Shown here: positions 17,188-25,562 of the stretch, piece by piece
Layout: every line of letters begins with the position of its first letter
How positions within the stretch are numbered: the first letter of the stretch is position 1
Assembly: GCF_003332825.1 (NCBI RefSeq)
Contig: NZ_QIRF01000005.1
Location: 154,158 to 218,157, forward strand
Length of the DNA stretch: 64,000 nucleotides
Direction: 5' to 3'
DNA from: Dyella sp. C9
GTDB taxonomy: Bacteria; Pseudomonadota; Gammaproteobacteria; Xanthomonadales; Rhodanobacteraceae
Made by a program: the position numbers and the translations under genes
Notes under the pieces: generated by a model
The model's input: only the letters and a program-made list of their open reading frames with translations
Told to the model about the DNA's origin: nothing
Databases searched by the model: none

Positions 17188-18330
17188 TTGGTCATACAAC
17201 CCACCAGCTTCGCTGCCCTTACCTGGGCCGGCGCTGCCTCAGGCAGTGCGGCGGAGAGCTGGCGCATCGGGACGGTGCTGGCCGCCAGGCCACTGGGGAT
17301 CAACCCTGACGGCATGATGGTGCTGCAGATCGGCGCGCTTGCCGTGGAGGCAGAAGCCCCCCGCGGCCAGCTGCCATCGCAGTTCCAGGTGCGCGTGCTC
17401 AGCCTGGGCGCGCAGCCACTGCTGGAAGTCCTCACCGCGCAGGCACCTGAGCCGGCCACCCAGCAGGCCCTGCGCGAGCGCCTGCCCCAGCAGAACGGCT
17501 ACGCACCGCTGCTTGCCACCCTCGACGCGCTGGCCCAGCGCCCCGCGCTGCGGCAGTTGCCGGCCTACCTTCGCCCGGCCCTGGCCCTGCTCGAGCATGG
17601 CGTTCGCACGCCGGCCGAGATCACCCGGGGTGACGGCCTGGAAGAAGCGATCAACCGCAGCGGCCTGTTCCTGGAGGCGCTGCTCGCGCAGCCGCAGGTC
17701 GACATGGCGGGACTGAGCCAGGAAGACTGGAAAGCCGCCCTGCTGCGACTGGCGAGCCTGCTCGACGACTACCTGCCCACGCGGCGCGCCGTCAGCAGCG
17801 GCAGCGAGACACCGCCGCCACTGCAGCAACGGGGCCTGCAGCCGCAGCCACGGGTGATGCTGCCGCAGGAATTGCTCAACGACGACATCGACGCCCTGCT
17901 CGGTCGCCTGCACGGCGAAGTGCATGCGGCGCTGGCGCGCGTGGAAGTGGCACAGCTGGAAGCGACCACGGCCTCGGCGTGGATGATCGAGATCCCGGTG
18001 CAGGGCGAAGACGGTCGCGACATCCTGCAGCTCCAGCTGCAGCAAGGCACCGAAGGCGAGGCCGGCAGCAATGCCTGGACACTGGGTTTTGCCCTGGATC
18101 TACCGGCACTGGGCCCGATACAGGGCGAACTGCAACTACGCGACCTGCGACTGGCCGTGCGCCTGTGGGCCGAACGGCCCGACACCGTGCATCGGCTGGA
18201 ACAACAGTTTGGAGCCCTGCGACACCAACTGGCCGCCACCGGGCTGATCCTCGACCAGCTCAGCTGCCAGCGCGGCCTGCCGCAAAGCACTAGTCCGCAC
18301 AGCGCGATCCTGCTGAAGACGATGGCATGA
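17188..18330 (+). CDS. fliK: FliK, flagellar hook-length control protein
   Basis: The protein is about 380 residues. The last 100 ('WMIEIPVQGEDGRDILQLQLQQ', 'WTLGFALDLPALGPIQGELQLRDLRLAVRLWAE', 'LRHQLAATGLILDQLSCQRG') match the FliK C-terminal (Flg_hook) domain, which switches export specificity. The N-terminal part is variable, as in all FliK. The frame is open far upstream, but a TTG at 17188 has AAGGAG six bases before it and begins VIQPTSFAALTW, so this is the likely start. It overlaps by ATGA with an FlhB-like gene. It is transcribed away from the chemotaxis operon. Confidence 0.85.
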   Translation: MVIQPTSFAALTWAGAASGSAAESWRIGTVLAARPLGINPDGMMVLQIGALAVEAEAPRGQLPSQFQVRVLSLGAQPLLEVLTAQAPEPATQQALRERLPQQNGYAPLLATLDALAQRPALRQLPAYLRPALALLEHGVRTPAEITRGDGLEEAINRSGLFLEALLAQPQVDMAGLSQEDWKAALLRLASLLDDYLPTRRAVSSGSETPPPLQQRGLQPQPRVMLPQELLNDDIDALLGRLHGEVHAALARVEVAQLEATTASAWMIEIPVQGEDGRDILQLQLQQGTEGEAGSNAWTLGFALDLPALGPIQGELQLRDLRLAVRLWAERPDTVHRLEQQFGALRHQLAATGLILDQLSCQRGLPQSTSPHSAILLKTMA

Positions 18331-18599
18331 GCACTCCACTTCCTCCCGCCCGGCGCCGGGTCTCCCTTCGCCTGTCCGGTGGTCCGGCGGATCTCCCGCA
18401 GCCGGCTAGCCTGCCTCCCGAGTCGCTGGAAACCCTGCTGGCGCGGGCCCGTGCGCTGGGCATCCCGCTGCATCACGATCCGCAAATGGCTGCCCTGCTG
18501 GCCGCACTGCGCCTGCGCCAGGGCGTGCCGCCCACCTTGTATGCAGCCGCGGCCGCGGTGCTGGCCTGCATCTACGACGCGGCAGACGAGGCAAGCTGA
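18327..18599 (+). CDS. FlhB C-terminal-domain paralogue (FlhX-like)
   Basis: The 90-residue protein has 'LLARARALGIPLHHDPQMAALLAALRLRQGVPPTLYAAAAAVLACIYDA', which matches the cytoplasmic C-terminal part of FlhB (YscU/HrcU family) after the NPTH cleavage site. The membrane part is missing. In other bacteria such small paralogues can substitute for the FlhB C-terminal fragment in export switching. Its overlap with fliK, whose product acts on FlhB, supports a joint role in hook-length control. Confidence 0.85.
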   Translation: MSTPLPPARRRVSLRLSGGPADLPQPASLPPESLETLLARARALGIPLHHDPQMAALLAALRLRQGVPPTLYAAAAAVLACIYDAADEAS

Positions 18600-18653
18600 C
18601 GTCATTTTCATGTCCGCTCGGCAAAAGTGGCCCCCTGTAATCCAGGACCGCCC

Positions 18654-19865
18654 ATGCCCCACCCCGCAGTTCCCCGCGCCGTGCCGCCATCGCGCCGGCA
18701 CCAGGCCCTGATCGAGCGCCGCAATACCAAAATGGCCCGCTCCGCCCACGCCTACGTGCGCGGCAACACGGGCCAGTTCTATGCGTGGCTCGACTCGCGT
18801 GCGGCGCCGCACCTGCCCGAAGGCCCGGCGATCTGGATCTGCGGCGACTGCCATGTCGGCAACCTCGGCCCGGTGGCCGACGATGAAGGCCACGTGTCGA
18901 TCCAGCTGCGCGACTTCGACCAGAGCGTCATCGGCAACCCCGCCCACGACCTGATCCGCCTCGCGCTTTCGCTGGCCATGGCCGCGCGCGGCTCGGACCT
19001 GCCCGGCGTGATCACCGCACACATGATGGAAGCCATGCTCGACGGTTACGAGGCCGCCTTTCCCGAAGGGAAAACCGACCAACCGAAGATGCCGGGCGCC
19101 ATCCGCCTGGTGATGAAGCGCGCGCTGCGCCGAAACTGGAAATCGCTGGCGCGCGAACGCATGCAGGGACCCGAGCTGGCGTTTCCGCTGGCCAAGGAGT
19201 TCTGGCCGCTGGCGGCGGGCGAGCGCAAGGCCATCGGCAAGCTGTTCAGGGAACCGGAGCTGATGGCGCTCGCCACCCAGCTGCACCATCGCGAAGCCAC
19301 CGACGACGTGCGCGTGCTCGATGCCGCGTACTGGCGCAAGGGCTGCAGCTCGCTGGGACTGCTGCGCTATGCAGTGTTGCTGGATGTGGATGGCAATGTG
19401 GTGGAAGGCGACGACCTTTGCCTCATCGACATCAAGGAGGCCACCGCCTCGGTCGCGCCGCGCGCCAAGGGCGTGCGCATGCCACGCAACCCGGCTGAAC
19501 GCGTGGTCGCCGCGGCACGCCATCTGGCGCCGGCCCTGGGCGATCGCATGCGTGCCGCGCACCTGCTCGACAAGCCGGTGTTCGTGCGCGAGCTGCTGCC
19601 GCAGGACATCAAGATCGACATCGCCAGGCTGCGTCGCAAGCAGGCGGAGCGCGTGGCGGCCTTTCTCGCCCATGTCGTCGGCCAGGCCCATGCGCGACAG
19701 ATGGATACGGCAACCCGTGCCTCCTGGTGCAAGGAACTGCAGCGCAACCATCTGCGCACGCTGGATGCGCCGTCGTGGTTGTGGAAGGCCGTCACCGGCC
19801 TGCTGTCGGTGCACGAACCGAACTACCTGGACCACTGCCGCATCTACGTCGGCGGCCGCGCCTGA
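18654..19865 (+). CDS. DUF2252 family protein
   Basis: The 403-residue protein matches DUF2252: 'RRNTKMARSAHAYVRGNTGQFYAWL', 'IWICGDCHVGNLGPVADDEGHVSIQLRDFDQSVIGNPAHDLIRLALSLA', 'LIDIKEA' and 'VVGQAHAR'. The GDxHxxN and DFD motifs resemble the catalytic loops of aminoglycoside-phosphotransferase/kinase-like folds, so a kinase-like fold is plausible; the substrate is unknown. The ATG at 18654 has CAGGA upstream. It lies 54 bp after the FlhB-like gene and 10 bp before a lipocalin gene with a strong ribosome site, so it probably forms a two-gene unit with it. Confidence 0.85.
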   Translation: MPHPAVPRAVPPSRRHQALIERRNTKMARSAHAYVRGNTGQFYAWLDSRAAPHLPEGPAIWICGDCHVGNLGPVADDEGHVSIQLRDFDQSVIGNPAHDLIRLALSLAMAARGSDLPGVITAHMMEAMLDGYEAAFPEGKTDQPKMPGAIRLVMKRALRRNWKSLARERMQGPELAFPLAKEFWPLAAGERKAIGKLFREPELMALATQLHHREATDDVRVLDAAYWRKGCSSLGLLRYAVLLDVDGNVVEGDDLCLIDIKEATASVAPRAKGVRMPRNPAERVVAAARHLAPALGDRMRAAHLLDKPVFVRELLPQDIKIDIARLRRKQAERVAAFLAHVVGQAHARQMDTATRASWCKELQRNHLRTLDAPSWLWKAVTGLLSVHEPNYLDHCRIYVGGRA

Positions 19866-19875
19866 AGGAGCAGAC

Positions 19876-20418
19876 ATGCACCGGCGCCACCCCATCTCCC
19901 TGTTGCTTACCGCCATGCCCGCGCTGCCACCGGGCGCGCTGTCCCTGCCCAACGAACCGCTGGAGCAGGTGGACCTGGCACGCTATGTCGGCGTCTGGCA
20001 CGAAATCGCGCACCTGCCGATGTACTACCAGCGCAACTGCGTGGACCGCGTCACCGCCACCTACACGCCACGCGCGGACGGCACGCTCACCGTGCACAAC
20101 GCCTGCCGCAACTGCAGTGGCGATACCGACAGCGCGCTCGGCATCGCGCGTCGCGTGAAGGGCCAGCCCGGTGCGTTGCAGGTACGCTTTGCCCCTGCCT
20201 GGCTGTCGTGGCTACCGCTGGTATGGGCCGACTACTGGATCATCGAGCTGGACGTCGACTACCAGTGGGCCGTGGTCGGCAGCCCCAGCCGCAAGTACCT
20301 GTGGGTGCTTTCACGCACACCATCGATGAGCCCGGAGCTGTTCGAGCGGCTGCGCCTGCGCTCCGGGCTGCGCGGTTATCCGGTGGAGAAGCTGATCATT
20401 GCCGGCGGGCTCGACTGA
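19876..20418 (+). CDS. Lipocalin (Blc-like) protein
   Basis: The 180-residue protein has the bacterial lipocalin core: 'EQVDLARYVGVWHEIAHLPMYYQRNCV' (GxW motif), 'YTPRADGTLTVHNACRN', 'YWIIELDVDYQWAVVGSPSRKYLWVLSR'. Bacterial lipocalins bind fatty acids or lysophospholipids at the envelope. The N terminus (MHRRHPISLLLTAMPALPPGALS) is a weak signal sequence without a lipobox, so it is probably not a lipoprotein. GAAGGAG precedes the ATG. It is convergent with, and only six bases from, the SphA-like gene. Confidence 0.88.
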   Translation: MHRRHPISLLLTAMPALPPGALSLPNEPLEQVDLARYVGVWHEIAHLPMYYQRNCVDRVTATYTPRADGTLTVHNACRNCSGDTDSALGIARRVKGQPGALQVRFAPAWLSWLPLVWADYWIIELDVDYQWAVVGSPSRKYLWVLSRTPSMSPELFERLRLRSGLRGYPVEKLIIAGGLD

Positions 20419-20424
20419 GCCGCA

Positions 20425-21369
20425 TTACAGCGAGATGGTGGCCGACAGCATCGCCGGATTGCCCGCCAGGCGATTCTTCACGTCGAACTCGTGTGTCCAG
20501 CGCAGCGAGAACTCCACCTGGCCGCCCTGCCATTTCTTCAGGTAGTTCACCATCGGCCCTATGCTGATCGCATGACCCTTGAAGCCATTGAGGCGGTCGG
20601 CGGTGGGGCCAGAGTCATTCTCAAGCTGGTAGATCCAGCCGCCCACCGCGCCCAGGCCCCAGCCGGAGGGCAGCCGTTTCACCAGCAGCGAATCGATGCG
20701 GAACACCGAGCCGTTCTGGTAATCGGTGGCGCTGTTCCTGGTGTAGAAGTCCACCGCGGTGGTGGTGCTCCACTCCAGCGAACCCTGCTGGAACAGCTGC
20801 GTGTATCCCACGGTCGGCGAGAACACCCACACGTTGAGGCTGGGATTGGCCAGCTGGCCCTTTTCGTAGTTGCCGGTGGGCGCGGTGATGTAGAGCGACA
20901 ACGAAATGTGCGAGGTCTGGCTGAAATGATGGCTGGCCACCACCGGCGCAAAGGTCGCGTCGTAGAGGCCGGTGTCGTTGTCGGTCTTGCGGGCCGAGAA
21001 CGGGCCCACCTGCAGGCCTGCGGAGGCATCCACGTAGGCAATCGGCAAGGTAAACACCGACGCGAAGTTCCACGACGTGGACTTGGTATTCCAGATGTAC
21101 AGCCCGGTGAAGTTCAGCAGGTCGAACGAACCCCTCAGGCCCAGCGAAGTACCGCCGCCCGTGAGCGGTATCTGCCGGGAGGCACTGATGCTGCCGTTGT
21201 AGTAGGCGTAGGAGACGTTGAACGTCCAGCCCGGCGTCGGGGGGATCAGGCCCGAGTACGAGGTGGCCTGCAGGCCGGTGATGGCATGCCCCACGCCACC
21301 TTCGGTGGCATAGGCGGGGGCGGCTGCCGCAGCGGCGGCCAACAAGGTAACCAGCGCAAGTTTTTTCAT
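20425..21369 (-). CDS. SphA/phenol-MetA-type outer-membrane transporter protein
   Basis: The 314-residue protein has a signal peptide (MKKLALVTLLAAAAAAAPAYA) and a beta-rich mature part beginning 'TEGGVGHAITGLQATSYSGLIPPTPGWTFNVSYAYYNGS'. Its end is 'FSLRWTHEFDVKNRLAGNPAMLSATISL'. This is the pattern of the phenol_MetA_deg/SphA family of outer-membrane barrels, thought to carry hydrophobic compounds. It is paralogous to the gene at 57497-58429, as both share PPGW or TPGW, YNGS, a 'TGNYEKG/TGDYQKG' turn and the 'ATLSL' end. A double copy of the regulon operator lies at 21480-21520. Confidence 0.82.
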   Translation of the reverse strand: MKKLALVTLLAAAAAAAPAYATEGGVGHAITGLQATSYSGLIPPTPGWTFNVSYAYYNGSISASRQIPLTGGGTSLGLRGSFDLLNFTGLYIWNTKSTSWNFASVFTLPIAYVDASAGLQVGPFSARKTDNDTGLYDATFAPVVASHHFSQTSHISLSLYITAPTGNYEKGQLANPSLNVWVFSPTVGYTQLFQQGSLEWSTTTAVDFYTRNSATDYQNGSVFRIDSLLVKRLPSGWGLGAVGGWIYQLENDSGPTADRLNGFKGHAISIGPMVNYLKKWQGGQVEFSLRWTHEFDVKNRLAGNPAMLSATISL

Positions 21370-21479
21370 GGCATCTCTGGACGGTGGAGAGGCCGTGCAG
21401 CGCAACCACAATTTCGGCAGCATGCCCGACGGACCCCGTTGCACTCGCCGCCAGCGTGGTCGTCCTGCTGCCAAGGGGC

Positions 21480-21520
21480 AAGCGAAAATCCACCTAGGCC
21501 GGTTAGGTAGAAATACGCAG
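21480..21520 (-). promoter_or_regulatory. Regulon operator pair upstream of the SphA-like gene
   Basis: Read on the minus strand, the distal site is CTGCGTA-TTTC-TACCTAA (21503-21520), then five bases, then the proximal site CTAGGTG-GATT-TTCGCTT (21480-21497). The start-to-start spacing is 23 bp, and the distal centre is 142 bp from the ATG at 21369. Elsewhere in the 450-bp gap to the divergent gene at 21819 nothing else is evident. Confidence 0.65.
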
Positions 21521-21818
21521 GTATCGCGCCCTGAAAGCAGCCGCTACATGGTTCGCCGCCACCGCTTTACCACGTTCATTTGGACGTCCAGCCCAAGCAC
21601 GCCGATGACCCCGATGTTTCACCACACGTTCACCATGCGCGGGACTACAGTCATTGATGCACCCACCGACTTGAAAGGGAGTCGTGGGTCGTCGTGTCCG
21701 AGGTGCGTCGCGCCAAGCGGTTCGCAAGGAATCAGCCGACGGCAACCACCCAGCCTGGATGACGACTGCAGGGAGTTGAGGCCCTGAATGTCGGTCTCGT
21801 CCTTCCCAGGAGGGGCAT

Positions 21819-22661
21819 ATGCAGCACCGCGGCCGCCACTGTTTGCCTGCTCTGTGTGTCTCGTTACTGTTCTTCTGCAATGCCCACGCCGATGACCACC
21901 CCATGCTCGACTACCTGTCGGTGAGCGTGGGTGGCTTTGCGAACAACACCTCGGCCAACCTGCGTGCCGACGGCAGTGTCCGGGGCTCCGGAACTCCGCT
22001 GGATTTCTCGCGTGACCTTGGCCAGGGCGGCACGCGCGCACTGCCCTACCTCGACGTGACGTGGCGCCCGTGGGACCGGCACGAATTCGAGTTCACCTAC
22101 TACCACGACTCCCACGACGCCTCGCGCTACCTGGACCGCAGCATACAGTTCAACGAACAGACCCTGGCGCTGGGTGCGCAACTGGATTCGCGCTTCACCC
22201 TGGATGCTGCGTCAGTCATCTATCGCTACTGGGCGTGGATCGGCGATCAGGGCGCCTTCGGCATTGCCGCGGGCCTGCAGGCGTATCGCTTCAGCCTGAA
22301 GCTGAGCGGCACCGCCTTCGCCAGCAACGGCAGCGGTACCGAATCGGCCTCAGGCAGTCGCTCGGCCCACGTATCCAGCGACCTTCCCGACCCGTCCATC
22401 GGCATCAGCTACCGCTACCAGTTCGCCAACTGGGTGCGCTTCGTGGGTGACGCCGGGGCGTTCAAGGCCGACGTCGACCAGGTTGACGCCACCTTGTACA
22501 ACGCGCGCGTGGGTTTCGAATTCTATCCGGTCGAGCACTTCGGCATCGTCACCCAGTACGCCTTCAACAAGATCAATGCCGATGTCACCCAGTCCAAATT
22601 CAACGGCGATGCGGACTTCAAGTTCAGGGGTTTCCAGCTGCTGCTGAAAGCCCGCTTCTGA
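21819..22661 (+). CDS. Outer-membrane beta-barrel protein
   Basis: The 280-residue protein has a signal peptide (to about NAHA) and a beta-barrel body with alternating strands: 'LPYLDVTWRPWDRHEFEFTYYHDSHDASRYL', 'SVIYRYWAWIGDQGAFGIAAGLQAYRF', 'PSIGISYRYQFANWVRFVGDAGAFKADVDQVDATLYNARVGFEFYPVEHFGIVTQYAFNKI'. It ends with 'GFQLLLKARF', a terminal phenylalanine as recognised by the BAM machinery. The function is unknown. An AGGAGG ribosome site precedes the ATG. No clear copy of the regulon operator is close to it, though the pair at 21480-21520 lies 300 bp upstream. Confidence 0.8.
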   Translation: MQHRGRHCLPALCVSLLFFCNAHADDHPMLDYLSVSVGGFANNTSANLRADGSVRGSGTPLDFSRDLGQGGTRALPYLDVTWRPWDRHEFEFTYYHDSHDASRYLDRSIQFNEQTLALGAQLDSRFTLDAASVIYRYWAWIGDQGAFGIAAGLQAYRFSLKLSGTAFASNGSGTESASGSRSAHVSSDLPDPSIGISYRYQFANWVRFVGDAGAFKADVDQVDATLYNARVGFEFYPVEHFGIVTQYAFNKINADVTQSKFNGDADFKFRGFQLLLKARF

Positions 22662-22747
22662 TCCGGCCCGGACATCGCATCCCTCGCCCACGCCGACCCG
22701 ATGCGCGGCGAGGCCCGGCATGGCCGGCACAGGCCGGCCGGCGACGC

Positions 22748-22788
22748 CTACGTACAAATACGGATGCCCCGGCCGTCGTCATCGCCGA
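22748..22788 (+). promoter_or_regulatory. Regulon operator upstream of a DUF1254 gene
   Basis: The distal site is CTACGTA-CAAA-TACGGAT (22748-22765). At +23 the sequence GGCCGTC-GTCA-TCGCCGA is a poor second copy. It lies 111 bp (centre) upstream of the ATG at 22868. TACGGATGCCC is shared exactly with the operator before the other DUF1254 gene at 28262. Confidence 0.55.
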
Positions 22789-22867
22789 CCATGGAGCGTC
22801 CATGCCCAGCTCCGGGACGGGCCGCCCCGCGGCGGCGCCGACGGCTCGCACACGCTCTGGAGGATGT

Positions 22868-24349
22868 ATGCGTCGCTTTTCAAGCATCGCCCTTGGCATC
22901 GCCATGACCCTCGCGATGAGCAGCATGGCCCATGCCCAGGGCAAGGACACCGGATTCGTCCAGGGCTATCCCACGCCGCCGAAAACCACCGAGCTGATGG
23001 ATGACCTGCTGTACCAGCGCGCCGTGCAGGCCTACCTGTGGGCCCTGCCCGCGCTCAACATGGAGGCGATGAAGGAAGGCTCCGAGCGCGTGTTCGGCAA
23101 GGGCTATAACGTGCTGCCGATCTTCAAGGAACGGCTGAACGCCAAGACCCTGGTCACCACGCCCAACTCCGACGTGATCTACGCGATGGGCTACGCCGAC
23201 CTCGCCGAAACGGGGCCGCTGGTGATCGAGGTGCCGCCGGGCTTGCAGGGCATCCTCGACGATTTCTACCAGCGGCCGGTCTGCATGGAGAAAGCCGTCG
23301 ACGGCAAGCGCGCCTGCGGCGACGTGGGCCTGCCCGGCCCGGACAAGGGCAAGGGCGGCAAATACCTGGTGCTGCCGCCGGACTACAGCGGCAGCGTACC
23401 CGAGCAGGGCTACTACACCTATCGTTCGCGCACCTACGGCCTGTTCATCTTCTGGCGCGGCTTCTTCAAGGACCCCAAGGACCTGGACCCGCCGGTGCAG
23501 GTGATGGAGCAGACCCGCATCTACCCGCTCGGCAAGGAATCCACCGCCAAGCCCATGGTGTTTCCGGATGCCTCCTCGCGTCCGGCCAACATGCTCTATC
23601 CGCGCGACGGCTCGGCCTTTGACATGCTGGCGCGTTACATCGACCACGAATACGTGGACCCGCAGGACATGGAGATGCGCGGCGTGCTGGCCACGCTGGG
23701 CATCGTCAAGGGGCAGCCGTTCAAGCCCGACGACCATCTGCGCCAGATCCTCGACCGCGGTGCGCGGCGCGCAGTGGAAATGAGCCGTGCGCTGGCCTTC
23801 GAGACGCCCGAGCAGGCTCCCGCGCAGCGCTATTACCCCGATCGCAAATGGATGAATCCGTTTCCCGACAACGCGCAGTTCAGCGCTGCCAGCTACAACG
23901 AGATCGACGCGCGCACCAAGTTCTTCGCCCTGGCCTACTCCACCAGCCCGGGCATGGCGATCAACATGGAAAACGTGGGCGCCAAATATCCCTTCACCGC
24001 GTGGGACGTGAACGGCCAGACCCTCAGCGGCGACAAGACCTATCGCCTGCACCTGCCCAAGGGCATTCCCGCCGCGCTGTTCTGGTCGGTGACGGCCTAC
24101 GATTCGGTCACCGCCTCGGGCCTGGACAACGGCCAGCCGTTCCCTTCGCTCAACCAGATGGACAAGCCGGCCACCAACGCCGATGGCTCCACCGACGTCT
24201 GGTTTGCGCCCAAGCGCCCCAAGGATGCGGCGAACTGGATACGCACCGTGCCGGGCAAGGGCTACTTCGTTCTGCTTCGCCTGTACGGCCCCACCAAGGC
24301 CTTCTTCGACAAGAGTTGGGTGCCCGGGGATTTCGAACCGCAAGGCTGA
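22868..24349 (+). CDS. DUF1254/DUF1214 periplasmic protein
   Basis: The 493-residue protein has a signal peptide (to AHAQ). An N-terminal DUF1254 domain follows ('LYQRAVQAYLWALPALNMEAM', 'LVTTPNSDVIYAMGYADLAETGPLVIEVPPGLQGILDDFYQRPV', 'YYTYRSRTYGLFIFWRGFF'), then a C-terminal DUF1214 domain ('YRLHLPKGIPAALFWSVTAYDSVTASGLDN', 'DGSTDVWFAPKRPKDAANWIRTVPGKGYFVLLRLYGP'). The family is exported and its biochemical role is unknown. GGAGG precedes the ATG. It is one of three intact family members here, all behind the shared operator. Confidence 0.92.
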   Translation: MRRFSSIALGIAMTLAMSSMAHAQGKDTGFVQGYPTPPKTTELMDDLLYQRAVQAYLWALPALNMEAMKEGSERVFGKGYNVLPIFKERLNAKTLVTTPNSDVIYAMGYADLAETGPLVIEVPPGLQGILDDFYQRPVCMEKAVDGKRACGDVGLPGPDKGKGGKYLVLPPDYSGSVPEQGYYTYRSRTYGLFIFWRGFFKDPKDLDPPVQVMEQTRIYPLGKESTAKPMVFPDASSRPANMLYPRDGSAFDMLARYIDHEYVDPQDMEMRGVLATLGIVKGQPFKPDDHLRQILDRGARRAVEMSRALAFETPEQAPAQRYYPDRKWMNPFPDNAQFSAASYNEIDARTKFFALAYSTSPGMAINMENVGAKYPFTAWDVNGQTLSGDKTYRLHLPKGIPAALFWSVTAYDSVTASGLDNGQPFPSLNQMDKPATNADGSTDVWFAPKRPKDAANWIRTVPGKGYFVLLRLYGPTKAFFDKSWVPGDFEPQG

Positions 24350-24363
24350 CTATCCGAGGGCGA

Positions 24364-24383
24364 TGCCGGGGAATAGCCCGGCA
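24364..24383. terminator. Weak hairpin after the DUF1254 gene
   Basis: TGCCGGG and CCCGGCA pair around GAATAG, 14 bp after the stop. There is no T-run on the plus strand, so a terminator role is only possible. Confidence 0.35.
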
Positions 24384-24575
24384 AAACCAAGATTTGTCCT
24401 AAAGGCGCAGCCCGGGCGGCGCCCTATACTCTCGACAGATCACACCTTCGTGCTGTCTCCGCGTAACGACAGCGGTGCCGATGCGCGGATGCTTCGCCGT
24501 GCACTTTTTACCGCCGAGAGGTGTCGTCGCGGTGAGGCCGCCACACCCGGCGAGGCCACCATCCCAAGGAATGCG

Positions 24576-25562
24576 ATGAAGAAAGCGACATCAGAGCTGC
24601 TTGCCCAGGAGTCTGCCGACTGGCACCACCGTGGACTCATCGACGCGGAGCTGTTCAATCGGCTTGGCCAACGTTACGACCGCAAGGGCGCCGCTTCCCG
24701 CGGCCTGATCGCGTGGCTGGGGCTGGCCGCGGCCTTCCTGCTGGGCATGGCGATACTCACCGCCGTTGGCCTGATGATGAACTCGCCAGTCGCCGGTGGC
24801 GTACTGCTCCTGATCGTCGCCGGTGGGCTCTGGTATGCAGGCATCCGCATGGCGACCCATCCGCTCCAGCGACATCCGTTCAGCGGAAGCGCACTGGTGA
24901 CGATCGGGCTCTCAGCGCTCTACGGCGCCATGTGGCTGATGGCCACTGCCAGCAGTGACGATTTCAGCGGCAGCCGCATGTCCTCCCTGCTGGTGCTGAC
25001 CGGCCTGGTGGCGGCAGCCACCGCCTATGCCTATCACCTGCGCTGGCCGCTGCTGCTTTCACTGATCTGCCTGTTCCACGGCGTGGGGGCATGGCACAGC
25101 TATGCTGGTGGCGGTGCCTATGTCGCGGATATCCAGGACCCCGCGGTCATGGCCCTTTTTGCCGCGCTGTGTACCGCCTTCGGCCTGTGGCACCAGCAGG
25201 CGGAGGAACGATCATGGGCCAGCCTTGCAGGATTCGGCCGTCTTTATGTGATTTTTGGCCTGCTCTATCTAAACGTCTCCCTGTGGTTTCTCTCCCTGGA
25301 TGCCTATGGCAACAACCACGCGCTTGCCTGGGTATGGGAGTTCACGCTCGTATGCATCGCGCAGATCGGGCTTGGTGCGCGATTGAAAGACGGCAAGCTG
25401 ACCGGGTTTGGCGTGGTTTTCCTGGCTATCGACTTGTACACACGGCTGTTCGAACAGTTCTGGGATCGGCTATCGCTGGGATGGTTGCTGCTGTTGGCGG
25501 GCCTCAGTGCCGCGCTGCTTGGCTGGATGTTCGAACGACGCGCGCAGAGGGCCACGCCATGA
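24576..25562 (+). CDS. DUF2157-type multi-pass membrane protein
   Basis: The 328-residue protein begins with a soluble stretch (LLAQESADWHHRGLIDAELFNRLGQRYDRKG), in the style of DUF2157 proteins, followed by about ten hydrophobic helices (for example LIAWLGLAAAFLLGMAILTAVGLMM). The function is unknown. The frame is open upstream, but the ATG at 24576 has AAGGA at correct spacing and starts the characteristic N terminus. Its stop overlaps the start of a second protein of the same build by ATGA, so the two are coupled and perhaps form one complex. Confidence 0.75.
   Translation: MKKATSELLAQESADWHHRGLIDAELFNRLGQRYDRKGAASRGLIAWLGLAAAFLLGMAILTAVGLMMNSPVAGGVLLLIVAGGLWYAGIRMATHPLQRHPFSGSALVTIGLSALYGAMWLMATASSDDFSGSRMSSLLVLTGLVAAATAYAYHLRWPLLLSLICLFHGVGAWHSYAGGGAYVADIQDPAVMALFAALCTAFGLWHQQAEERSWASLAGFGRLYVIFGLLYLNVSLWFLSLDAYGNNHALAWVWEFTLVCIAQIGLGARLKDGKLTGFGVVFLAIDLYTRLFEQFWDRLSLGWLLLLAGLSAALLGWMFERRAQRATP

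Noticed and set aside
20491..21510. 339-codon plus-strand frame opposite the SphA-like gene
   Set aside because: It is an antisense shadow; the minus-strand frame has a signal peptide and family pattern.
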